A DNA stretch of 41,814 nt from an uncultured Clostridia bacterium. GTDB taxonomy: Bacteria > Bacillota > Clostridia > TANB77 > CAG-508. The DNA is taken from NCBI GenBank assembly GCA_946410665.1, contig CAMKBC010000004.1:1-41814 (forward strand), written 5' to 3'. The translations under genes and the position numbers were made by a program. Below, in pieces: positions 20,171 through 28,500 of this stretch (its first letter is position 1; each line of letters opens with the position of its first letter). Under the pieces are notes generated by a model. The model did no database searches. It was not told the DNA's origin and saw nothing but the letters and a program-made list of their open reading frames with translations.

Positions 20171-20187
20171 GTTACAGTATTATTACA
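20171..20187 (-). promoter_or_regulatory. WalR-like site TGTAAT-N5-TGTAAC 5 bp upstream of the minD -35
   Basis: Minus strand TGTAATAATACTGTAAC fits TGTWAH-N5-TGTWAH. Confidence 0.45.
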
Positions 20188-20200
20188 GCACTAAAATGGA

Positions 20201-20226
20201 AAAAGTGCCCTTAAATCGGGCACTTT
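20201..20226 (-). terminator. Rho-independent terminator of the SSB-like gene
   Basis: aaagtgccc-ttaaatc-gggcacttt stem; T tract on minus strand. Confidence 0.85.
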
Positions 20227-20284
20227 AGTATTTATTTATATATAATAAATTTATTTCTGTAAATTCTTTGTAAACATTTTTAGA

Positions 20285-20968
20285 TTATTCTGCTGTTTCT
20301 TCAACTGGTGCTTCTTCAGTTGCTTCCCCATTTACTACTTCTAAATTAGATACTGAAACTTCGTATGCAACTCTTTGTTCTACTGTTCCATCTTCATATT
20401 TCTTTTCGTAGTTTCTAGATTGAACTCTACCTGTTACTTTAACTTCTGTTCCAACAGGCATTTTTGAGCAGAATCTTGCATTTCTACCCCATGCTATGCA
20501 AGGAATGTAATCTGATTTATTATATGCTCTATTTACTGCGATTAATATATCTGTGATTTCTCTTCCAAATGGTGTTTGTCTGTAGATTGGTGGTTTGCAA
20601 ATAAATCCTGTTAAATCAACTTCATTTGAAACAACATCTTTATCTGTTAATACTTCTTCTCCATCTGGTAAGAATTCAATATCTTTAACGAATACTGTTA
20701 AAACTAATCTGTTTTTATTGTTTTCATATCCATTATAAGATCTAAATTGTCCATTAACTTTAACATTTTTTCCAATAGCAATATCTTCGTCTCTAAATAA
20801 TCTTTCTGAAATTGTAATTGGAATATTGTCTGCATTTCCGCTTAAACGTGGTACGCTTAAACTAAATTGATAAAATTTCTCACCATATATCTCATGACTA
20901 AATGTTTTTTCATTTGCAACTTTTCCCATTAGAACTAAGCTATTGTTCTCTAAAAAATTTGTTTCCAT
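20285..20968 (-). CDS. Single-stranded DNA-binding-like protein with two OB-fold domains
   Basis: VLMGKVANEKTFSHEIYGEKFYQFSLSVPR (OB 1) and VDLTGFICKPPIYRQTPFGREITDILIAVNR...IPCIAWGRNARF (OB 2). Confidence 0.82.
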   Translation of the reverse strand: METNFLENNSLVLMGKVANEKTFSHEIYGEKFYQFSLSVPRLSGNADNIPITISERLFRDEDIAIGKNVKVNGQFRSYNGYENNKNRLVLTVFVKDIEFLPDGEEVLTDKDVVSNEVDLTGFICKPPIYRQTPFGREITDILIAVNRAYNKSDYIPCIAWGRNARFCSKMPVGTEVKVTGRVQSRNYEKKYEDGTVEQRVAYEVSVSNLEVVNGEATEEAPVEETAE

Positions 20969-21032
20969 TATATTTCTCCTTATTTATCTTTTCCTATTGT
21001 GCCTTAATCCCTTCGTCCATACTCATTATTTT

Positions 21033-21061
21033 ACCACGATTTGAGGATTTTGTCTACATAA
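21033..21061 (-). promoter_or_regulatory. Putative promoter of the SSB-like gene
   Basis: Minus strand TAGACA-N17-TAAAAT. Confidence 0.5.
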
Positions 21062-21094
21062 TTTGTTAAAATTATTGTTATTTTTTGGTATTTT

Positions 21095-21595
21095 TTAGAA
21101 GAATGTTTTACTGTCTTTGTCGAATGTATGGTTGCAATGCTTGCATTTTCCTGTACTTCTTCTAACTCTTTCCACTTTATCCTTTGTTTTTCCTTTGCCA
21201 AATAAGGTTTTTACCTTAATGTTGGTGGTTTTTTCAATCTTTTTATATCCTACCCACGAAACAGTGTTCCACTTTTTACATCTTGGGCAAGTTCTATTAC
21301 AAGTATCCCATCCAAAAACTACTACTGCAGATACAATTGAGAATAATATCAACCATAGTATTCCTCTTAATAAGATATATACAATAGCAAGAACTATTGC
21401 TATTCCTAGAGGAATCATATAAAGCAAGTATAACTTTTTCTTTGAATCTTTTTGATTTGCTTTGTATTCTTCGTCTGTAATTGGAAGTTCTCCATTACCA
21501 CTTGTTTCTTTAACGACAGTATCTAGTTGTTGTTTCTCTTTTACATTCTTGTTTTTATTTTTTTGTTTAACCTTCTTCTTAACTTTCTTTGACAT
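21095..21595 (-). CDS. Small membrane protein with C-terminal zinc-ribbon-like cysteines
   Basis: Lys-rich N-terminus, two TM segments, CPRCKKWNTV...CKHCNHTF; overlaps the murD 3' end. Confidence 0.75.
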   Translation of the reverse strand: MSKKVKKKVKQKNKNKNVKEKQQLDTVVKETSGNGELPITDEEYKANQKDSKKKLYLLYMIPLGIAIVLAIVYILLRGILWLILFSIVSAVVVFGWDTCNRTCPRCKKWNTVSWVGYKKIEKTTNIKVKTLFGKGKTKDKVERVRRSTGKCKHCNHTFDKDSKTFF

Positions 21596-22949
21596 ATTCT
21601 TCGAATTTTTCTCCTCTTTCTTCGAAATTTTTGAAATATCCGTAGCTAGCTGCTGCTGGCGAAAGTAGGCAAATGCTTCCCTTTGGAGTTACCTTCTTTG
21701 CTGTTTCAACAGCTTCTTTTAAATCTTCTACTTTATATACTTTTATGTCTTTATTAGTAAGTTCATCTGCAATTTTATGACCTGATGTTGGCATGCATAT
21801 GATGTTTTTAACTACGCCTTTATTTAAGAATTCTACTAATCCTTCGTAGTTTATTCCTCTATCCATTCCTCCTAGTAATAGTGAACCAACATTCTTTAAT
21901 GCGTTGATAGCACTTTCACATGATTCTGGAATAGTAGAAATTGAATCATTATAATATGTAACTTCATCATATGTTCCGATGTTTTCTAATCTATGATGTA
22001 ATCCTTTGAATTCTGCAATTGTTTTTGCAGCTTTTGTTAAGTCTAAGTGAAGAATCTTCGCTACTGTTAAAACAAACATAATATCGTTTAAGTAGTGCTC
22101 TCCAATTAGTTGTCTTTCTGAATTAACGTCATACATTTTCTTACCATTGTATTTAACAAAACCATCGTTAACATTAATGATGTTTTCAGAAACTTTTATA
22201 TTTGTATAGTTGTTGTATGTGATTGCAAATTTCTTTGATGGAACTTTGAACTCTTCGTTCTTGTTTCTAATAATCTCTGAATCACAATTATAAATATACC
22301 TGTCTGATTTTTTTTGATTTCTAAACACTTGGCATTTAGCATTAATGTATTCTTCATAACTGTTGTAATGATCTAAATGTTCTTCAAATATATTTAAGAA
22401 TATTCCTATGTTTGGACTATGTTTCATGAATTCAAGTTGATGACTTGAAAATTCAAAAACAATAAATTGATGTTTCTTAATTTCGTCTATGTGATCAAAT
22501 GCTGGAATTCCGATGTTTCCTAAGAATGCAACTTTCTTTCCTTGATCTAATAACATTTGGTAAATTAATGATGAAGTTGTACTCTTTCCTTTTGTTCCTG
22601 TAACGCCGATAGTTCTGACCTCGAAAAATCTAAGCATTAATTCTTGTTGTGATTCGATTTTATCTTTGATTTTTTCTACGTCAACGTCTTTGAATGAAAC
22701 CCCTGGCGCTTTCATGATTACATCATATTCATCTAAATGATCTAAATAAGTTTTTCCTAAAATAAATTTTAGATTTTTGTCTTCTTTTAAAACTGAATCT
22801 GAAGCCAACTCTTCATTTAAGTCAGCAATAGTTAAAGGCATAGTTGGAAAGTGTTTTCTTAAGAAGTTGTAAGTTGACTTTCCTTCTCTTCCATAACCTA
22901 AAATTAATATATTTTTATTTTCAAAAAACTTAATTAATTTATTAATCAT
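21579..22949 (-). CDS. murD: UDP-N-acetylmuramoyl-L-alanine:glutamate ligase (MurD family, possibly MurD2/L-Glu-specific)
   Basis: ILGYGREGKSTYNFL; GVTGTKGKSTTSSLI; EHLDHYNSYEEYINAK; HHRLENIGTYDEVTYYNDSISTIPES. Confidence 0.93.
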   Translation of the reverse strand: MINKLIKFFENKNILILGYGREGKSTYNFLRKHFPTMPLTIADLNEELASDSVLKEDKNLKFILGKTYLDHLDEYDVIMKAPGVSFKDVDVEKIKDKIESQQELMLRFFEVRTIGVTGTKGKSTTSSLIYQMLLDQGKKVAFLGNIGIPAFDHIDEIKKHQFIVFEFSSHQLEFMKHSPNIGIFLNIFEEHLDHYNSYEEYINAKCQVFRNQKKSDRYIYNCDSEIIRNKNEEFKVPSKKFAITYNNYTNIKVSENIINVNDGFVKYNGKKMYDVNSERQLIGEHYLNDIMFVLTVAKILHLDLTKAAKTIAEFKGLHHRLENIGTYDEVTYYNDSISTIPESCESAINALKNVGSLLLGGMDRGINYEGLVEFLNKGVVKNIICMPTSGHKIADELTNKDIKVYKVEDLKEAVETAKKVTPKGSICLLSPAAASYGYFKNFEERGEKFEEYVKES

Positions 22950-24349
22950 AAAACAGCCTTTCTTAATATTTCATCTAAATCTTCTGGTAGATTGTTTTGC
23001 TCATTATATCTCTTTGTAATGTCTTCTGTTGTATCAACAAGTTCATAATGATCTTTATAGTATTGAAGTAAATATGGAAGTTCAATTCCTTCTTTTTCGT
23101 AGTTTTGAATTGTTAATGCTATTGCATAATTTACTTCTTCGAAAGTTCCAACACAATCAAATGGTTTAACTCTCTTATATCCTGCTAGTTCTTCAAATGT
23201 TTCTAGCAATGTTTCGTCTGCATATAAATCTTTCTTGAATATGTTTTGAATCTCTTCTCTTGATAAGAATGCTCCTAGTATTGTGTAAACGAATAAACAT
23301 TTTGCACAATGGCCACACCAAACCCAAGGATTCGATTTTGAGCCTACGTTACATGATTTAAATATAGAATGATACTTTTCACTTTTTGCGAACAATTTGG
23401 CTATTTGTAGCTCGTTTAAAGGTCTTAAGAAACTAAAGTACTTAATTGGTGTTGGTAAAAATTCTCCAACATAATTATTAAAGTCATTCTCATATTCAAA
23501 TGATTTTGAATATTGGTGATTTATTATATCGCCTTCGCTATCTCTTACGTTTGATTCATTTGCACTTGATTCGTTTGAAAGTGCAATATATTTCTTGTTT
23601 GTATGATATGCAATAAAGTATGTAACAAATGAAACCATTGCTGAAAATGGTGTATGTCCGTTGATGTAACCTTCATGTCCCATCTCAACTATTTTTGGAT
23701 CTAATGTTCTTTTTACTTCTATTATATTGCTATCTTTAAATCCTCTAGCATAGCAACAATCTAGTCCTACTTGTTTTGGATTAATCATTAAGCAATAATC
23801 TTCATCTACATCAATTGGTAGGTTTTCTAGTGTTACGTTTGAATCTTTTCCTCCACCTATTGGTACTATGTATCCTGTGTAATCAATTGCTTCCATTGCA
23901 TTTAACTTAGCTGGTTGCACATCAGAGCTTTCGTCTGCATTTATTTGCATGAATTCGTCAAATGAAATGTTTATATTGTTTCTATATCTAAGTTCGCCAA
24001 GTCCGTTGAAATATAACTTTTTCCAAAATGCTTTTTGTTTCTCTGTTAAGCTTCCACATTTTATACATACATTTGGTGAAAAAGTTGATTTCCAATATGA
24101 AATCAATTCAACCATACCAATGTTGAAAGCTATAGCCTTTGAGAAATCGTTTAATTCTTTCTTGATATAGCCTTTTTTAGGTATTGTTATGCTTGGGTTG
24201 AACTCTGTTAATCCCTCGATAATAAAACGATAACTTAGATAAATGTTATCGTCGTCCTCTGTTGCAGAAAAGGAATCATATATAAAATTAGGATATTTTG
24301 ATCTTAATTCAATTACTTTTTGTGAATTATCTACGTCGAATTCGTTCAT
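22946..24349 (-). CDS. murL: UDP-MurNAc-L-Ala-L-Glu epimerase-like protein (MurL family)
   Basis: 467 aa with IVPIGGGKDSNVTLE, YIALSNESSANESNV, WCGHCAKCLFVYTIL; ATGA overlap with murD. Confidence 0.78.
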   Translation of the reverse strand: MNEFDVDNSQKVIELRSKYPNFIYDSFSATEDDDNIYLSYRFIIEGLTEFNPSITIPKKGYIKKELNDFSKAIAFNIGMVELISYWKSTFSPNVCIKCGSLTEKQKAFWKKLYFNGLGELRYRNNINISFDEFMQINADESSDVQPAKLNAMEAIDYTGYIVPIGGGKDSNVTLENLPIDVDEDYCLMINPKQVGLDCCYARGFKDSNIIEVKRTLDPKIVEMGHEGYINGHTPFSAMVSFVTYFIAYHTNKKYIALSNESSANESNVRDSEGDIINHQYSKSFEYENDFNNYVGEFLPTPIKYFSFLRPLNELQIAKLFAKSEKYHSIFKSCNVGSKSNPWVWCGHCAKCLFVYTILGAFLSREEIQNIFKKDLYADETLLETFEELAGYKRVKPFDCVGTFEEVNYAIALTIQNYEKEGIELPYLLQYYKDHYELVDTTEDITKRYNEQNNLPEDLDEILRKAVL

Positions 24350-24411
24350 AATTCTCCTTTCTCAAAACACGTATATTATACCAAAATTACTAATAAATAT
24401 CTATATAATAG

Positions 24412-24460
24412 AAAAAATGTCGAGATTTTCGCATTTTGTTTTGCGATAAACCTCGACATC
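24412..24460 (-). terminator. Strong terminator ending the T4SS-like operon
   Basis: Minus strand ATGTCGAGG...TGCGAAAATCTCGACATTTTTT hairpin between the 361-aa gene and murL. Confidence 0.88.
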
Positions 24461-24479
24461 TTATTTGCTATTTATTAAA

Positions 24480-25565
24480 TTATTCCGCATTAGTATCACT
24501 ATAGTTGTCGTTGTATAATGATGACTTGAACTCCATCAATCTTCCTGCTGCGTTTTTAGCTTTGTACATCTTTACATCAAAGTTATATTCTTGACCGCTT
24601 AAGAATACTAAATTTAGTTTTAATTCATATCTATCATCTAGTTCCTTAACAGTATCAAGTTTGATTATATAGTTATAAAAACTATCACTTATTAGAGTCT
24701 CATTACTAATAGCTCTTGCAAGATTCATGAAATCATTTTCAGAAACAATTCCCAAATTACTGAACTTCTCAATATTGTCGTTGTAGTATTGTTTTCTGTA
24801 GTTATTAGATTTCAATTTTGTTTTAACTTTGATATCTGATATGTTTTCTGCTAATTCTTTAAGTTTTTCTGTAAAATCATCTGGTCCAATTTCACCTTTG
24901 TATTTTTCAAATAACTTTTTCAAATCAGAATTTGATTGATATTTAATTTTTGGTGAAACCCCTTCTCTTTCTGCTAAGCAAGCTATCATCTTAATAGTAG
25001 CTTCATTAGTATAATGTACTTTAAACTCAACAGTCATATAACCATTTTGGTTTGGCTTAATTGATTCATAATCCATTTCAACTGATTTGAATGTGTTTCG
25101 TCCTTTATATATTTGGTCAACTAAGTCTTTTCCTATATAACCATATGTTTCTTCATCCATTATTCCGCAACTATTTATTTTAGCATAATCTGTTTTATAA
25201 AAATTTGATACTTCTGTTCTAGTTTTATCTTTTGTTGCATTATAAATAGCTGGTAATCCTTCGTTGACTAATTTATATAAACTTTTTTGTAATTCCGTCA
25301 TACTTACAACACTTGCAAATTTATCATTATAATAATAACTTAAGTTTGCTGGATTAATAATTTCTTCTTTTTGATCAGCGTATGCAACATCTAACTGTTT
25401 AAGAAATTCTCTATCTTCTGCTCTAGATACTGGTGTATCTGGTGCTTGGTTGATTCCTTTGTTGTCTTTCGACATTACAGCATTTGTAATTGCATATATG
25501 ATTATTTGAATTACTAATAAAGCAACTAAAATTATTATTACTTTTTTATAATTAAATTCTTTCAT
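24480..25565 (-). CDS. Single-TM envelope protein with tandem repeated domain (VirB8/TcpC-like, NTF2-like candidate)
   Basis: N-terminal TM; repeats YKTDYAKINSCGIMDEETYGYIGKDLVDQI / YYNDNIEKFSNLGIVSENDFMNLARAI. Confidence 0.6.
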   Translation of the reverse strand: MKEFNYKKVIIILVALLVIQIIIYAITNAVMSKDNKGINQAPDTPVSRAEDREFLKQLDVAYADQKEEIINPANLSYYYNDKFASVVSMTELQKSLYKLVNEGLPAIYNATKDKTRTEVSNFYKTDYAKINSCGIMDEETYGYIGKDLVDQIYKGRNTFKSVEMDYESIKPNQNGYMTVEFKVHYTNEATIKMIACLAEREGVSPKIKYQSNSDLKKLFEKYKGEIGPDDFTEKLKELAENISDIKVKTKLKSNNYRKQYYNDNIEKFSNLGIVSENDFMNLARAISNETLISDSFYNYIIKLDTVKELDDRYELKLNLVFLSGQEYNFDVKMYKAKNAAGRLMEFKSSLYNDNYSDTNAE

Positions 25566-25595
25566 TTGTTTTTAGTTTCCTCCTTCGTAATTCTC

Positions 25596-28500
25596 TTAAC
25601 TGTTTGCGCTGATATAATTATATGACCCTGGATCTACTGTACCTTCTGCTATTCCTCCATCTATCCAAGGAATACTATCTGTAGCACTATCATTTACATG
25701 AATTTCAAAATGTAAGTGAGCTCCATAAGAATCTCCAGTGTTACCTATGCTTCCTATTCTATCACCTGCTTTTACTTGTGTTCCTACAGAAAGTGAAGAT
25801 TTTGAATTCATATGTTGATAAACAAATTTTGTTTTTGTTGATTCGTCAAAAACTAATATGTACCAGCCTCTAGCATTTGTCCATCCATTACCACAAATGA
25901 CACCATTTGATGCTGATAATATTGGATCTCCATTATTTCCAGGAATATCTTCTCCATGATGGTATTCTTTTACTCCACTAGGGTGTGTTCTATACCCAAA
26001 TCTACTAGATGTATTTCCTTTTGTTGTATTAGGTGCTGGCCACACCAATGTTGTGCCACTTACCTCAACATTGTTACCTGTAGCAGCCGATTCAACGCTT
26101 CCTAGTTCACCAGCTTTAATCTTATCATAGAATGTTAAAGCTGCACTAATTCTGCTTTGCATACTTCCTTCTGGATCTGCTGGTCTTTCAAATCCTAAGC
26201 AGAACGCTTTTGTTGCAAGCTTTACTCCGTCTTCTCCTGTTCCAGCATTTCTAAATGAATTCATTGAAGTTGTATGTCCTGCCCAGATACTATCGCTTCC
26301 TAATTCTTCGCGTAATAACTCTGCTTGTATATCAACATTAGATACACTTACACCTCTTGCATCCGCTTTATTCTTTAAGTTTTGCTTTCTTCCTGATGAC
26401 GTCCATTGACAAAGTCCATATCCACCACGATCATATACGAATGTTTGTCCTCCACTAGACCAATAACCTTTTCCTTCGGCATTTCTGTGGTCAAATGCTG
26501 TAGAAACCCATGTTCCCGCATCTACTCTAGATGTATATGATGAATCTGATGTTTGCCATCCGCTTTCATATCCATTTTCAAGATTGTTTGATAAGACACC
26601 ACTTTCATGTTGAACATTTCCTAGTGTTCCTGCGATTTGTTCATCTGTATATCCTGCTGATTTTAGTTCTTTGTATATAGCCTTTGCTGCGTCGTTTACA
26701 GTTACTCCAGTTCTGTCATTGTTGTATCCATCAATAGATAAGTTGTCGCCAGCGCCATTAGAAGTACCATTAAATATATCTCTCAATGGAATTGGAGGAA
26801 GTGTTCCATCCTTACTTTCCATCTTTCTTCTCATTATCTCTTCATATTTATCATTGTGATCTTCACGCATATACTCTGTCATATCTTCAATAACTGTCTC
26901 ATCGTTCTTTCTAATCATTACTGATAAGTTTTGTGCGCTATTTACTTTACCAATACTTTGGCCTCTTTTTACTATTGCTCCGTCTAGTGTTTCGCCTTTT
27001 ACTGTTATTTTTTTCGTTCCAAGGTCAATATCATCAGATAATGTAAATCCAGATAATCTTATTTTCATAGTCTTTAATGCATCTTTATTGATACGATAGA
27101 AATCATTTTGGAATATAAATGCTAACAATTTTGCATCATCATCGTTTAATGTATCCATGTGAATTTCATATCCACCATCACATGCAACTATTGTACCATC
27201 CATTGGCGCTAAGACTTCAGCTCCAGTATAAGATACTATTGCCTTACCAAATTTATCATGTGTTTCTATCAACTCAAATGTCTCATTTTTATTATCACCA
27301 ACACTTATTGGCCATAACATCATTAATTTCAAGTCTTCTGTCATTTCTTCTTTTGTGTAATATTCTAATTTAACAAATAATTCTTTAAGATCTCTATATA
27401 TATAGTCACTTGACAATGAATGCATATTTTTAACTATTGCTAACGCATTTAATGCTTTCTCCGGAGAGTCTGGCATGGTTACTGCTTCTTTCTCTACCTT
27501 GCTATCTTCAGTATCCTCAACAGGACAATCTGTTCCATTGTAATAATATGTGCTCTTGCCTTCTTCTATAGCTCTAGTATTTGCTATCATTTTTGCTGTT
27601 TGTTCTGTTCCATCGTATCTATAATACTTATCCGAGAAGACCTTCTTAATATTTTCGTTACATCCTTCTGTAACAGGTTCTGCAACTTGATATACTAAGA
27701 AATCCCATTTTCTATCTTTGTTTGGATATAATGCACATGGCATTTGGAAGTCATTATTCATTCCATCTTCACTTGTTTTATATTGTATTGTCTTATATCC
27801 AACCTTTGCTAATCTATATGTAGCATTTTCCTCTGATGTTCCTAAGAAATCTATATCTTTATAATACCAATGATTTTTTACATCTGATACAAATGGCCAT
27901 AACATATTGTCTAAACCACCTTGATCTCCTTCGCCCCAATCATCATCATCTGGCATAATGTCTTCTGTTCCAAATTTATATAAAACGTAGGCACGATAAA
28001 CTATGCTTTTTTCTTCATCTGAAGTTGGTTCGTGTTTAAGTTTTAGCTTGATACCCTCGTCAAGATATCTAACTATAAATTCTGGTGAACCAACTGGATC
28101 ATAGTCTTCGAATTCTTCACCGTCTAAGTCTATTGCATCTCCATAGTCGTTTCCATTTGCATCTTGTTTACCCGCTCTATCTGTATTCCAAATATCTATC
28201 ATTTTTTCCATATCACTCATATGAAATTTGCCACTTCCACGAATTAGTGTTCCTTTTTTTGAAACATCCTCTGGGTGGTCTGTATACCATTGCGAGTTTA
28301 CATTTGGATATTTTGCTAGATTAAGTGTACTTGGCCCACAACCAAAATAGCTATAAAACCGACGTCTACCATTTTCCTCTAAATCTACGAGATCATCAAA
28401 AACCATATCATCTTCCATTAGAGCACAAGCATAATCTTCTAGGGTTATCTTTTTCCAATCAACAAACCAGTTCCATACTTCTTGAACAAGACTTTCTACA

